A stretch of DNA of 64,000 nucleotides from an uncultured Parabacteroides sp. (GCA_934718155.1 CAKUZF010000011.1:1-64000); one strand, 5' to 3'. Numbered from the stretch's first letter, positions 1 to 9,348 are shown. Translations and numbers: made by a program. The notes: a model not told the origin generated them from the letters alone.

Positions 1-174
1 AAGACCATCCACCTTTACTTCCACCAATTTCCCTCGTGTGTCCTTGTACCATTTATAGAATATGTTATAAGGCACTTTGTTACGTGAACAGAACTGTTCA
101 ATGGAGATGCCATTCGGCTTTGCCTCCGTCTGGTACTGGAAATAGAATCTTTCCAAATCTTCGCTGCTGTACAT
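1..174 (-). CDS. tnpA: IS66-type TnpA-like accessory protein (5' part only)
   Basis: The minus strand has an ATG at 172-174 followed by 58 open codons that run off the left edge of the window. The visible protein begins MYSSEDLERFYFQYQTEA and continues with a short helix-turn-helix-like stretch (roughly residues 22-45). This matches the N-terminal part of the small IS66-family TnpA/Orf1 proteins common in Bacteroidales. In that family TnpA is a DNA-binding accessory protein encoded ahead of TnpB and the DDE transposase TnpC, which would lie to the left. No terminal inverted repeat could be recognised between 175 and 225. The gene marks a mobile element at the distal end of the polysaccharide locus. 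Its completeness is unknown. Confidence 0.7.
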   Translation of the reverse strand, partial: MYSSEDLERFYFQYQTEAKPNGISIEQFCSRNKVPYNIFYKWYKDTRGKLVEVKVDGL

Positions 175-225
175 AATTGTATGTTTAAAATTCAACAGCG
201 AAGTTACTTCTTTCGAATTTAAGCC

Positions 226-1464
226 CTAATTTGAGTGCTTACTAATATTAGAAGTAAAACGTCTGTAATAAAATAGAAGACATATCATATATATTGCATC
301 GCATATAACAGTTGTAACCAATGCACCCATTGTGTTAAAAAAGTATACTAGTACTGTGTATCCTATTACTTTAAATACTCCGTTTGCTATACTTGCATTT
401 CTTATGTATTTACCTTTGCCATGCGACCCCAAATATCTATTCAGCATATCTCCAAATCCGTGCATACTAAATCCTAAAGCTAAAATTATAGCATAAGTTC
501 CTACTTGTGCATACCGTTCTGAATATAAATAATACACTAAAGGTTTTATGCATAAAGCAAATATTAGACAAGAAGAAACAGTTAATACTACTGTTGCTTT
601 CATTACCTTTAGGGGAATTCTATTTTGCTTTGCAAATTGTTTAAAATATGTTGTTCCTATAATAGATGGCAATGATTGTAAAGGGGTTGTTACTGTTAAT
701 GCTAATGTATAGAAACCTACTTCCGAATTATCAGCATTAAAGGCACCTAAAGAAATACCTGCTAAATAATTTGTTGCTACCATTACCAAGGATCCAACAT
801 ATAATTGAAAACCATATTCTTTATTCTCTTTTAATAGTATTTTCCAGACTTTACTTATATCTTTGAATTGGGGATGTGTAGACCAAATAATTCCTATTAA
901 TACAATAGTTGCAATACCCCATTGAAGCAAAATCATTTTGGTAGAAGTCGCACCAGTATATTTATATAATAAGAATGCAACAGGAACATATATTAATGAA
1001 GGTACGAGTCTAGCTATAGATATTCTTGAAATCTGATTATCACCTTGTGCTGTTGTGTTCACATAATTAAGTAATAAGGGACTTATACATACGGGTACAG
1101 AAATCCAAAACAAAGAATCTAATCCCTTTTTATCTTCATGAATAAACCCACATACCAAACAGCTAATCATTAATATAAATGAGGTAACAATAAGTACTAA
1201 TACCATGCAACCCTTTATTTGTCGACTTTCTTCTTTATCTCTTGCTAAGGCTAATAGTCTACTTCCTGATTGAAAATATCCTAGAAGTAATAATGATGAA
1301 ATAAAGTTAATAATATTCTGAACATACCTTACATCACCATAAACTGAAGGGTTAACATAATGCGTATTAACAATAGATGATATAACTCCAAGAAAGACAC
1401 CAACTAACGTAGTGATATACAGCAAAACAACTTGTCCTCTTTGTTTTGTTAAGTTTATTATCAT
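226..1464 (-). CDS. Polysaccharide flippase (Wzx / MATE-like oligosaccharide transporter)
   Basis: This 412-aa integral membrane protein is hydrophobic along its whole length, with about a dozen predicted membrane segments and few charged residues. It starts MIINLTKQRGQVVLLYITT, with the first membrane helix at about residues 12-32. Such proteins (polysaccharide_synt family, MOP superfamily) move lipid-linked repeat units across the inner membrane. An upstream in-frame TTG (1483-1485) would add seven residues, but the ATG at 1462-1464 lies 4 nt after the stop of the preceding gene and is the better start. It is the last gene before the tnpA fragment and the last recognisable step of the locus. 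Codon use is very AT-rich, as expected for a horizontally acquired surface-polysaccharide gene. The family is clear; the substrate cannot be read from sequence. Confidence 0.8.
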   Translation of the reverse strand: MIINLTKQRGQVVLLYITTLVGVFLGVISSIVNTHYVNPSVYGDVRYVQNIINFISSLLLLGYFQSGSRLLALARDKEESRQIKGCMVLVLIVTSFILMISCLVCGFIHEDKKGLDSLFWISVPVCISPLLLNYVNTTAQGDNQISRISIARLVPSLIYVPVAFLLYKYTGATSTKMILLQWGIATIVLIGIIWSTHPQFKDISKVWKILLKENKEYGFQLYVGSLVMVATNYLAGISLGAFNADNSEVGFYTLALTVTTPLQSLPSIIGTTYFKQFAKQNRIPLKVMKATVVLTVSSCLIFALCIKPLVYYLYSERYAQVGTYAIILALGFSMHGFGDMLNRYLGSHGKGKYIRNASIANGVFKVIGYTVLVYFFNTMGALVTTVICDAIYMICLLFYYRRFTSNISKHSN

Positions 1465-1468
1465 AATT

Positions 1469-2482
1469 TCAAAGTATAATTTCAATATTTAATTGTTGTT
1501 CTATAAACTTAATTAAATTATTAGGACCAATCTTATGAAAGTTGGGATTCGTTTCGTAATATGGCTTTTCAATTCTATTCATAAAAGACATGTCTATATC
1601 TTTTGCAGAACTAAAAATAGATATATATTCTTTATCATAAAAATCACTGCTTGATAAGGATTGATTATTAGTGAGTAAATATTTATTATATGATATTGTC
1701 TCCCATAATCTATATGTATACCCCACAGCCCCAGATTGAAGTATTTCTAATATACAATTTGAACAACTTACTAATCGTAATACTTCATCATAAGATAAAA
1801 TTCTATCAATATATTTTATCTCATTCGGATTTCTTTGCTTTTCTTTTGGAGCTTTCAGTACTATAAAATTGCATTTTAATCCATAAGATGACAATTTCTT
1901 ATATATTTCAATAAGCAAATCCAAACGTCCTTTATATTTACCTATAAAGAAAACGTCACATTTATCAGCATTAGATATGGGCACAGAAATATGAGAAAAC
2001 ACTGTTGGATGATAAAGAAATCCATATTTTTTTGCTTCCTCTTTATCAAACGAAATAATAGCATCGCATTTATGCTTGTAACGCATAATGTCTATTGGCG
2101 AATCTTTATATATATCAATAAACGAAGAAACAATGTCTTGTAGAAACAAAACGACTTTTCCGTGTTTATAATGTTTTTTCAAATAATCAATTGTATGGAT
2201 TGTTGAATCTATTGACAACCAATTCTGAAACACCAAAAATACTACATTAGAATCATTCTTCAAACCTTTTAAAAATAACTTATTCCATATAGTTTTAAAT
2301 GGCAAATCTATAAATTTGTTTATCTTCGGCGTTAAATGAATTTTGTATACAATCTGAAGTATTTTGCTATGAGGCTTAAAGCCTCTAACATATCGTACTT
2401 TATCATTCAAAATATCACTATATGATAATTTATACAAATCCCAATCAGAGCCTAAGATAACTAGCTGAAAGCTATCCTTCAT
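1469..2482 (-). CDS. Probable glycosyltransferase of the polysaccharide locus
   Basis: The 337-aa protein lacks membrane segments. It has alternating beta/alpha character: an N-terminal Rossmann-like stretch (VILGSDWDLYKL), a central VVLFLQDIVSSF strand, and a second half starting near residue 175 (CDVFFIGKYKGRLDLLIEIYKKL) that resembles the nucleotide-binding half of GT-B enzymes. Near the C-terminus comes a segment (ILEILQSGAVGYTYRLWE) like the donor-sugar site of CgeB/GT4-type enzymes. No family signature is unambiguous, so the call rests on fold impression and position between rfbB and the flippase. AT-rich codon use matches the flippase. An alternative is a polysaccharide-modifying transferase of another class. 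Confidence 0.5.
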   Translation of the reverse strand: MKDSFQLVILGSDWDLYKLSYSDILNDKVRYVRGFKPHSKILQIVYKIHLTPKINKFIDLPFKTIWNKLFLKGLKNDSNVVFLVFQNWLSIDSTIHTIDYLKKHYKHGKVVLFLQDIVSSFIDIYKDSPIDIMRYKHKCDAIISFDKEEAKKYGFLYHPTVFSHISVPISNADKCDVFFIGKYKGRLDLLIEIYKKLSSYGLKCNFIVLKAPKEKQRNPNEIKYIDRILSYDEVLRLVSCSNCILEILQSGAVGYTYRLWETISYNKYLLTNNQSLSSSDFYDKEYISIFSSAKDIDMSFMNRIEKPYYETNPNFHKIGPNNLIKFIEQQLNIEIIL

Positions 2483-2510
2483 AACAAATATTTTATACGT
2501 TATTATATTT

Positions 2511-3656
2511 CTATCTGTTTATGTACATATTCTCATAATACTTCTGATAATCCCCAGAAGTCACATTCTCAAGCCACTCCTCATTATCAAGATACCATTT
2601 TACGGTCTTCTCAATACCTTCCTCAAATTGCAAACTTGGTTCCCATCCAAGTTCCTTTTGAAGCTTTGTTGAGTCAATTGCATAACGAGCGTCATGACCA
2701 AGACGGTCTTTTACGTATGTGATAAGGTTGAGGTCTTCACCTTCAGCACGACCAAGCAAGCGATCAACTGTCTTGATGACTGTCTTGATGATGTCGATAT
2801 TCTTCCATTCATTGAAACCACCAATATTATATGTCTCAGCTATTTTACCCTCATGGAAGATAAGGTCAATAGCACGTGCATGGTCTACTACATACAACCA
2901 GTCGCGCACATTCTCACCCTTGCCATAAACCGGAAGTGGCTTGCGATGACGGATATTGTTGATAAAGAGAGGTATCAATTTCTCTGGGAACTGATAAGGG
3001 CCATAGTTGTTTGAGCAGTTGGTTACGATTGTAGGCATTCCGTAGGTATCATGGAAGGCACGTACAAAATGGTCGGAGCTTGCCTTTGATGCTGAATAAG
3101 GAGAATGAGGATTGTACTTGGTTGTCTCATAGAAGAAGTCCTCTCCGTATGCAAGGTGATGCTCCTCTGAACTTGCCTTTGTTGCAAATGGTGGCTTGAT
3201 ACCTTCTGGATGAGTCATCTGCAATGCTCCATATACCTCATCTGTTGAAATATGATAGAAACGCTTGCCTTCATACTTCTCTGGCAACGACTCCCAATAG
3301 AGCTTGGCAGCCTGAAGCAGAGTCAATGTGCCCATAACATTTGTACGAGCAAATGTGAATGGATCCTTGATGCTGCGATCAACATGACTCTCGGCTGCAA
3401 GATGAATGATGCCATCTACACGCTCATCCTGCATAAACTGATAGAATGCGTCAAAGTCGCAAATGTCCATCTTGGCAAACTTATAGTTGGGCTTGTCCTC
3501 AACGTCCTTGAGGTTGGCAAGATTGCCCGCATAAGTCAACTTATCAAGGTTGATGATTTTATACTCAGGGTACTTGTTTACAAAAAGTCTTACAACATGT
3601 GAGCCGATAAAACCAGCTCCACCTGTGATTACGATTGTGCGCTTATTTTGTGTCAT
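2511..3656 (-). CDS. rfbB: dTDP-glucose 4,6-dehydratase
   Basis: This 381-aa extended short-chain dehydrogenase/reductase converts dTDP-glucose to dTDP-4-keto-6-deoxyglucose, the second step of dTDP-L-rhamnose synthesis. The NAD-binding TGGAGFIGS is at residues 11-19. The catalytic Thr138-Asp139-Glu140 and the YxxxK pair Tyr187/Lys191 are present, as is the substrate-site NCSNNYGPYQFPEKLIP. It is a little longer than typical RfbB (about 350 aa) because of an insertion around 145-180, as in Bacteroidales orthologues. It lies 13 nt after rfbC and is the last gene of the rfbA-D-C-B run, with the putative glycosyltransferase 28 nt downstream. Confidence 0.96.
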   Translation of the reverse strand: MTQNKRTIVITGGAGFIGSHVVRLFVNKYPEYKIINLDKLTYAGNLANLKDVEDKPNYKFAKMDICDFDAFYQFMQDERVDGIIHLAAESHVDRSIKDPFTFARTNVMGTLTLLQAAKLYWESLPEKYEGKRFYHISTDEVYGALQMTHPEGIKPPFATKASSEEHHLAYGEDFFYETTKYNPHSPYSASKASSDHFVRAFHDTYGMPTIVTNCSNNYGPYQFPEKLIPLFINNIRHRKPLPVYGKGENVRDWLYVVDHARAIDLIFHEGKIAETYNIGGFNEWKNIDIIKTVIKTVDRLLGRAEGEDLNLITYVKDRLGHDARYAIDSTKLQKELGWEPSLQFEEGIEKTVKWYLDNEEWLENVTSGDYQKYYENMYINR

Positions 3657-3669
3657 ATCTTTTTTATTA

Positions 3670-4248
3670 TTAAAACTCTGGATAGAGATTCATATCTATA
3701 GAGAAAGGACTGTCGAAGTCTTTCAGAAGCTCATGCTTTGTGTCCTTCTCACTAAGGATGGCATTCTCTGTAGGAATCTGCCAGTCTATACCAAGACTGG
3801 CATCAAGGATGCTGATGCCACCATCTGCCTGTGGAGCATAGAAGTTGTCGCACTTATATTGAAATACAGCAGTCTCTGACAATACAGCAAAACCATGAGC
3901 AAAACCTCTTGGCACGAAGAACTGACGATGGTTGTCCTCTGTAAGCTCTACAGCCACATGCCGTCCATATGTAGGACTTCCCTTGCGGATGTCAACAGCC
4001 ACATCAAGTACTCTGCCTTTTACGCAACGAACCAACTTGCTCTGTGTAAAAGGAGGACGCTGGAAATGCAAACCTCTCATCACGCCATAGCTCGACATGC
4101 TCTCATTATCCTGTACAAAGTTTATCTTTCGAACCTTCTCTTCAAACTCTCTCTGCGAAAAGCTCTCGAAGAAATATCCCCGGGCATCCTTGAACACTTT
4201 TGGCTCAATGATCACCACTCCATCTATTGCTGTCTTTATTACTTCCAT
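3670..4248 (-). CDS. rfbC: dTDP-4-dehydrorhamnose 3,5-epimerase
   Basis: The 192-aa cupin-fold enzyme epimerises dTDP-4-keto-6-deoxyglucose at C3 and C5. The conserved N-terminal FKDARGYFFESF, the substrate-phosphate motif RGLHFQ with the catalytic His61, the FVPRGFAHGF segment and a tyrosine at about 131 are all present. The length is normal. It sits 8 nt downstream of rfbD and 13 nt upstream of rfbB, so it is almost certainly co-transcribed. Product identity is secure; the order A-D-C-B differs from the enterobacterial B-D-A-C order but is common in Bacteroidales. Confidence 0.96.
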   Translation of the reverse strand: MEVIKTAIDGVVIIEPKVFKDARGYFFESFSQREFEEKVRKINFVQDNESMSSYGVMRGLHFQRPPFTQSKLVRCVKGRVLDVAVDIRKGSPTYGRHVAVELTEDNHRQFFVPRGFAHGFAVLSETAVFQYKCDNFYAPQADGGISILDASLGIDWQIPTENAILSEKDTKHELLKDFDSPFSIDMNLYPEF

Positions 4249-4256
4249 CTTCTATT

Positions 4257-5171
4257 TTAGTTCTGTAAGTTGTTTATACATATCTTTAATGAGTCAGTCC
4301 AATAAGGCACTTTCACTCCAAATGTCTCCTTTATCTTGCTCTTGTCCAATACCGAATAAGCAGGACGCTTAACTGGGCTTGGATATTCTGCACTATAGCA
4401 TGGATTAATCTCACATTCCTTATGACCGCTATACTCAGCTATCATCTTTGTAAAGTCGAACCATGAGCACACACCCTCATTTGAGAAGTGATATATGCCT
4501 GTCTTAGAATACTCTGACGAAGAGTTTTCTTTTTTATAGTCCTCTATAATCACCTCAATAACCTTGGCAAGGTCGTAGGCGTAAGTAGGAGTGCCACACT
4601 GGTCGAACACAACCTTTAATGCAGGCTTTGTTGCAGTAAGATTAAGCATAGTCTTACAGAAGTTCTTGCCAAACTCAGAGTAGAGCCAAGCAGTACGGAT
4701 AATGACGTGCTTAACGTCTGTTGCTATTATCTTCTGTTCACCATGAAGCTTAGTTGTGCCATAAACACCAGTTGGAGTTCCTTTCTGCTCTTCCTTACAA
4801 GGAGTGTTATATGGTTCTTTACCAAATACATAATCTGTTGAAATCTGCACAAGCAAACCATTTGCCTCTTTCATAGCCTTGGCAAGATTCTCTGGTGCAT
4901 CAGCATTCAGTTTTTCTGCAAGGGCTGCAAGTTTTTCGTCTGTCTCGCAAGCGTCCACATTAGTCCATGCAGCACAGTTGACGATAGCATCTACATTGTT
5001 CTCACTTACCATCTTTCGGATTGACTCCAGATCAGTGATATCAAGATAAGTCGTCTCGACACCTTCAACCTGGTTGACATCAGTAAAGACATAATTATCT
5101 TCAGTTTGCTCAGCTATGATACGCATCTCATTGCCAAGCTGTCCGTTAGCTCCTGTTACAAGTATATTCAT
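4257..5171 (-). CDS. rfbD: dTDP-4-dehydrorhamnose reductase
   Basis: This 304-aa reductase carries out the last step, giving dTDP-L-rhamnose. The NADPH-binding TGANGQLG is at residues 6-13, STDYVF at 111-116 and the catalytic Tyr137/Lys141 in YGTTK. IIRTAWLYSEFGKNF is the usual conserved middle segment and KRPAYSVLDKSK the conserved C-terminal one. The ATG at 5169-5171 follows rfbA by 8 nt. With rfbA, rfbC and rfbB this completes the whole rhamnose nucleotide pathway from glucose-1-phosphate, so the polysaccharide of this locus very probably contains L-rhamnose. Confidence 0.95.
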   Translation of the reverse strand: MNILVTGANGQLGNEMRIIAEQTEDNYVFTDVNQVEGVETTYLDITDLESIRKMVSENNVDAIVNCAAWTNVDACETDEKLAALAEKLNADAPENLAKAMKEANGLLVQISTDYVFGKEPYNTPCKEEQKGTPTGVYGTTKLHGEQKIIATDVKHVIIRTAWLYSEFGKNFCKTMLNLTATKPALKVVFDQCGTPTYAYDLAKVIEVIIEDYKKENSSSEYSKTGIYHFSNEGVCSWFDFTKMIAEYSGHKECEINPCYSAEYPSPVKRPAYSVLDKSKIKETFGVKVPYWTDSLKICINNLQN

Positions 5172-5179
5172 TTTTATAA

Positions 5180-6082
5180 CTATAAATTTGGATTTCCGGT
5201 CTGCTTTATCTCATCAATAACCTTAAGCAGATACTGACCGTATTGATTCTTAATCATTGGCTTTGCCAACTCACGCATACGCTCCTCGTCAATCCATCCC
5301 TGGCGATAAGCAATACCTTCAAGACAAGCGACCTTCAAACCCTGACGTTTTTCCAACACCTCTATATATGTAGATGCTTCTGACAAAGAATCATGTGTGC
5401 CAGTATCAAGCCAAGCAAAACCACGTCCAAGAGTCTGCACCTTAAGTTCATTATCACGCAAGAACCATTGGTTTACTGTTGTTATCTCATATTCTCCACG
5501 TGCCGACGGCTCTATCTTGCTTGCAACATCCACCACCTTATTTGGGTAGAAATAAAGACCAACTACAGCATAGTTGCTCTTTGGATGCTCAGGCTTCTCT
5601 TCTATTGATAGGCAATTACCTTCCTTATCAAATTCTGCCACACCATAACGTTCCGGGTCACTCACCCAATAACCAAATACTGTAGCTTTCTTCTCTTCCT
5701 CTGCAGCACGTACAGCCTCTTTAAGTTTAGCAGTAAAGCCTGATCCATGGAATATATTGTCGCCAAGAACAAGACATACACTATCGTCTCCAATAAAGTC
5801 CTTGCCAATAGTAAATGCCTGCGCCAGCCCGTCTGGAGAAGGTTGCTCGGCATAAGTAAAGCGTACCCCATAGTCAGAACCATCACCAAGCAGACGCTTA
5901 AAGCCTGGAAGGTCATAAGGAGTTGATATTATCAGTATGTCACGAATGCCAGCAAGCATCAGCACACTGATAGGATAATACACCATTGGTTTGTCATAAA
6001 TAGGCATAAGCTGCTTGCTAATACCTTTGGTAATGGGGTACAAACGTGTTCCACTACCACCTGCTAATACTATACCTTTCAT
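5180..6082 (-). CDS. rfbA: Glucose-1-phosphate thymidylyltransferase
   Basis: This 300-aa nucleotidyltransferase makes dTDP-glucose from dTTP and glucose-1-phosphate. The signature GGSGTRLYP is at residues 8-16, followed by [20 protein letters not shown], and [12 protein letters not shown] and the metal-binding [10 protein letters not shown] lie further on. The length is typical for RmlA. It starts the rhamnose gene run and lies 13 nt downstream of the PutAbiC gene, so the defence trio and the sugar genes may share a transcript. A base-composition rise relative to the neighbouring defence genes fits the more conserved nature of rfb genes. Confidence 0.96.
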   Translation of the reverse strand: MKGIVLAGGSGTRLYPITKGISKQLMPIYDKPMVYYPISVLMLAGIRDILIISTPYDLPGFKRLLGDGSDYGVRFTYAEQPSPDGLAQAFTIGKDFIGDDSVCLVLGDNIFHGSGFTAKLKEAVRAAEEEKKATVFGYWVSDPERYGVAEFDKEGNCLSIEEKPEHPKSNYAVVGLYFYPNKVVDVASKIEPSARGEYEITTVNQWFLRDNELKVQTLGRGFAWLDTGTHDSLSEASTYIEVLEKRQGLKVACLEGIAYRQGWIDEERMRELAKPMIKNQYGQYLLKVIDEIKQTGNPNL

Positions 6083-6095
6083 ATTTTATTTTTTG

Positions 6096-7112
6096 TTAAA
6101 AAATGCGTTTTATGTTTATCTTGTTTATTATTGAAAAATTCTGCAAGATAGCCATATATTTATTAAAGACACTTGCATCATTAACGAAAACATTTTGTGG
6201 CTTAATACCTAATATTTCCATATTAGAAGGAATATTCTTTATCATCTTAAATCTTTCGATAGGACACTTGTGTTTTCTTTCCCAAGTTTTATTCTTTTGA
6301 GGTTTAAGCCACTCAGATCCAATCTCAGACATTGAATTATAGTACAATAACAATTGCTCATTATCATTTAATTGGGCTCTTAGCTGTTTTGCATAAGTAT
6401 ACCTCTCTGATTCTTTAAGAGACTTCTCATTCTCCAACATTTTTACCATTTGGAATAGATGTCTGAAATAATGACCAAGAAGAACATTGTGCGACGAAAT
6501 GGTAAAATAATTATAATTCAACAACCGTTTAATCTCTGATTGTATTAGAGTTTCTTCTTCGTTTGCATGATAAAGAACATAATCATCGGAACCATAGAAG
6601 AAATATCCATAAGAAAGTTTCATCTCGAACAATAGTCGCTTTACATCATCTTTTAAATAATTCTTTATGGTCTCAGTTTTAGTACAAGATAATATGTTCC
6701 TACAATATAAATCTATTAATTGGTACACTTGTGTATATTCTCTTATTAATTCAGCAAAGACCAGTCTACCATTTAGTGTTACACCCCCACTCTTTTCTAA
6801 GCTCAACTCTGATACATTTTCTCTGTGTAGATGTAACATTTCGTAGAAACTCTGTGCAAATCGATCACGTGTGTTTTGCATTTCTTGCTCACGCAATGTT
6901 ACTATTACCAATAGTGCACCTGCTAATGTAAAAATTGTACCTATGGTACCACCTACAAAATCTCCAATATTGCCTGTTAACGGCATGTCTGGTGTCTGCC
7001 CTTCAGGAGTTAAAATTATATTATGAGTACATAAAAAATTCCAATAATATAATAATGTACATATTCCAGTAACAATAACAAGTATTGAAAGGATTCTTAG
7101 AAAAGTAGTCAT
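6096..7112 (-). CDS. PutAbiC-type membrane protein, putative abortive infection factor
   Basis: The 338-aa protein has two membrane segments near its N-terminus (about residues 5-24 and 55-73), then a soluble alpha-helical region beginning RDRFAQSFYEMLHLHRENV. This layout and that motif are typical of the Pfam family named putative phage abortive infection protein (putAbiC). Family members occur in phage-resistance loci and are thought to act at the membrane, but no biochemical activity is established. Its ATG (7110-7112) overlaps the stop of the 114-aa gene (TAATG arrangement), implying translational coupling. Together with the upstream deaminase it forms a three-gene unit. The C-terminal part has no recognisable domain. 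Confidence 0.65.
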   Translation of the reverse strand: MTTFLRILSILVIVTGICTLLYYWNFLCTHNIILTPEGQTPDMPLTGNIGDFVGGTIGTIFTLAGALLVIVTLREQEMQNTRDRFAQSFYEMLHLHRENVSELSLEKSGGVTLNGRLVFAELIREYTQVYQLIDLYCRNILSCTKTETIKNYLKDDVKRLLFEMKLSYGYFFYGSDDYVLYHANEEETLIQSEIKRLLNYNYFTISSHNVLLGHYFRHLFQMVKMLENEKSLKESERYTYAKQLRAQLNDNEQLLLYYNSMSEIGSEWLKPQKNKTWERKHKCPIERFKMIKNIPSNMEILGIKPQNVFVNDASVFNKYMAILQNFSIINKINIKRIF

Positions 7113-7456
7113 TAAATGAATATATCTATATTTTCAACCAACAAAGGACTAATGCTAAGCGAACTCATATCAGTATCAAAATGAGTAAGCAGCATTTCTG
7201 CAAAGCGTCCAAGGAAAACTCCGTATATAACCTTTGTCATCTTTTGTTGCTTAGATTCTATAATCCCAAAATAAAGCGAGTCTGGTTCTTCTTTTTTTAT
7301 TAATGGTGTAACCCAAGCTTTCCCAACCCATTGTTCTTGGGTTGGTGAGAAGTCACCATCATTGTCTAAGAACCAAGTAACAATAACTTTATCCCCGATG
7401 GCTTTCTTTATTTTATTCAACAAACCTTCAGGATTATTTGTTTTTATCTGTATCAT
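7112..7456 (-). CDS. 114-aa protein of unknown function, coupled to deaminase and PutAbiC genes
   Basis: I do not recognise this family. The protein is 114 aa, soluble, mildly acidic, and begins MIQIKTNNPEGLLNKIKKAI. It contains a WFLDNDGDFSPTQEQWVGKAW segment rich in Trp, Asp and Glu, and ends hydrophobic. The ATG at 7454-7456 lies 23 nt inside the 3' end of the deaminase gene, and its stop overlaps the start of the PutAbiC gene by one base, so all three genes look translationally coupled. The position suggests a partner, inhibitor or adaptor for one of the flanking proteins. That is inference from context only; no motif identifies it. Confidence 0.6.
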   Translation of the reverse strand: MIQIKTNNPEGLLNKIKKAIGDKVIVTWFLDNDGDFSPTQEQWVGKAWVTPLIKKEEPDSLYFGIIESKQQKMTKVIYGVFLGRFAEMLLTHFDTDMSSLSISPLLVENIDIFI

Positions 7457-9251
7457 TTTCTGATGCCTTTTTTGTATTATCTTTATTTGCTTTACAAATC
7501 TCCTTCGGATTAATATCCGTTAAAGCTTCAATTTCATCCTTTAGAGGAAGAAATTGATTGAAAAGGCTAATATACGCACGACCTATTGCACCATGAAACA
7601 GTATCATTTTCGGAGAATTTGTACCACACTCTATAATATGATTGCGTGTTATTCCTGGGTAATCATCTATATAATAGATCTCTTTAATACCTAACTGATA
7701 CGCTTTTTTTCCGCACAATTCACAACAACTTGAAGTTGTAAAAAGACGTCCACCTTCTATTCCACTTGAACCATATTTAGACAACTGAAGTATTGCATTC
7801 TCTTCCGCATGCAAGCTTCTTGTATGTACCTGATTTTTATGTTCATCTTCTACTACATTATGAATATCCTTAAAGCAATAAGATAATGGTAAACCGATTA
7901 CACCATCATGACATTGACATGATTCATATGCCGCATACAGTTTTTTTACACCAACTGAAAATTTCTTGTTTGTTCTCTCGTAATTACTGTATGCATTATC
8001 ATCTTCTTGATTATACAGATCCGTCAAGCTACGTAAATTACATGGGGTCTGACCTTGCGGAACTGTATTCCAGCCAATAGATCTTACAGAAAAATCACTG
8101 TTTGTCACAACAGCTCCAACCTGCCTTGATAAACATCCAGAATTTAATTTAGCGGTATATGCTATTTGCATCGTTCTCTCTATTGGAGAAGGTGGCACCA
8201 AACCAGGATGTCGCATTAATGAAAGATAAGTCAAAATCTGATTTACAAGTTCACGGTTACGGCTTACTTCTACACCATTATGGGTAATATGAATATCCGA
8301 TAGCTCTATACACTTGTTAATATCTATCTTGGAATAAGAATCCCTAAAATCTCGTTTCGCAGATTCTTCCTTATCCAATTCCTCAATTTCTTTAATATCA
8401 AATCCTCGTTCTACTAACTTCTGCCTTCTAATTTGCTCATCGGTATTGATGGACATAAGATAAAAAGAAGAATAACGCTCTCTAAAGTACAATATCTCGT
8501 ATGGATTACGAAGAGCATCTATTACTATATGTGTATAGTCTTGCTTATGCTTTCTAATCAATTTTATAAAACGATTGATTTTCCTTGCTAAACACGCTGG
8601 TGCTTTTTCACTATCAATATTATCAGAGTTTTCAAGCACAGAGTCATAACGCCTAATATTATTTCCCCAACGTTGCAGAATATCTGACAGAATGGCTCTT
8701 GACTCCTTTTGAAGGGTTTCTGTTATAACTCTTCTAAATTCAGGAATGTCTTTAGTAATAAGATCTATGTATTTTTGTTCTTCATCAAAACTCTTCTTTT
8801 CACTAAAGTTATCAATATAATTCTCACATTCAAGCACTAAGTTATGAAGGTCTTCAAATTGTGCCTCATGCTCCTTTATCGCTTTTTCTATTGTTTTGTC
8901 GTTCTCACTTCTATCACTCATTTTAAGCTTTTCTGCTGTTCCGTGAGTACTGATTTCCTTAACAAAAACATCAAAATTCGATTTTAATGCATAATAATAT
9001 ATCACGTCACTTGCCTTTATTGAAATAAACGGATGCCAATGTTCCCTCATATATTTATATACGATACGGCTCTTTCGGCTGTCGTTATCCCAAACAGAAT
9101 CATTGATGTCTTTATGTTTGGACTTGAGTTTATTAAAATCTTCTGTGCATAAGATATCTGCAACTGTAGTACAACCACTACCTGTTCGACCTGTTAATCC
9201 TATCAACAGAAAATCTCTTCTAAGTTTGTATATTTGCTTTATTACGGACAT
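7434..9251 (-). CDS. Antiphage dCTP deaminase (AvcD-like: P-loop kinase domain plus zinc deaminase)
   Basis: The 605-aa protein combines an N-terminal P-loop kinase-like domain (about 1-340) with a C-terminal cytidine/deoxycytidylate deaminase domain (about 355-570). The P-loop GRTGSGCTT (21-29) has Cys27 where lysine normally stands, a degeneracy also known in the AvcD/antiphage dCTP deaminase family. Deaminase residues are intact: His481 and Glu483 in HAEENAIL, and Cys510 and Cys513 in SCCELC, with Cys replacing the usual Pro before the first ligand. In characterised relatives phage infection triggers conversion of dCTP/dCMP to uracil nucleotides, starving phage DNA synthesis. Here it heads a coupled trio with a 114-aa protein and PutAbiC. 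The first ATG (9249-9251) is the start. AT-rich composition indicates transfer. Confidence 0.85.
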   Translation of the reverse strand: MSVIKQIYKLRRDFLLIGLTGRTGSGCTTVADILCTEDFNKLKSKHKDINDSVWDNDSRKSRIVYKYMREHWHPFISIKASDVIYYYALKSNFDVFVKEISTHGTAEKLKMSDRSENDKTIEKAIKEHEAQFEDLHNLVLECENYIDNFSEKKSFDEEQKYIDLITKDIPEFRRVITETLQKESRAILSDILQRWGNNIRRYDSVLENSDNIDSEKAPACLARKINRFIKLIRKHKQDYTHIVIDALRNPYEILYFRERYSSFYLMSINTDEQIRRQKLVERGFDIKEIEELDKEESAKRDFRDSYSKIDINKCIELSDIHITHNGVEVSRNRELVNQILTYLSLMRHPGLVPPSPIERTMQIAYTAKLNSGCLSRQVGAVVTNSDFSVRSIGWNTVPQGQTPCNLRSLTDLYNQEDDNAYSNYERTNKKFSVGVKKLYAAYESCQCHDGVIGLPLSYCFKDIHNVVEDEHKNQVHTRSLHAEENAILQLSKYGSSGIEGGRLFTTSSCCELCGKKAYQLGIKEIYYIDDYPGITRNHIIECGTNSPKMILFHGAIGRAYISLFNQFLPLKDEIEALTDINPKEICKANKDNTKKASENDTDKNK

Positions 9252-9288
9252 AAGCTATGAGTTGAATTTGTTATTTGGTTAGTAATCA

Positions 9289-9302
9289 TTTTGGGCATAG
9301 CC
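9289..9302. repeat. Motif repeated upstream of the deaminase and zinc-ribbon genes (copy 1)
   Basis: TTTTGGGCATAGCC at this site matches 12 of 14 positions with TTTGGGGCATACCC at 9601-9614. Copy 1 lies about 40 bp upstream of the deaminase ATG. Copy 2 lies directly upstream of the TTG codon of the zinc-ribbon reading frame and about 70 bp upstream of its ATG. Both genes are read on the minus strand, so the motif has the same relation to each. A shared operator or RNA element is possible; chance is not excluded. Confidence 0.35.
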
Positions 9303-9348
9303 GTATCTCATTCTTAAAATAATTGTTAACAGAAAGAGCTTATACAAC

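Noticed and set aside
175..225. Terminal inverted repeat of an IS66-like element
   Set aside because: No sequence matching the usual IS66 ends could be found, so the limit of the element was not called.
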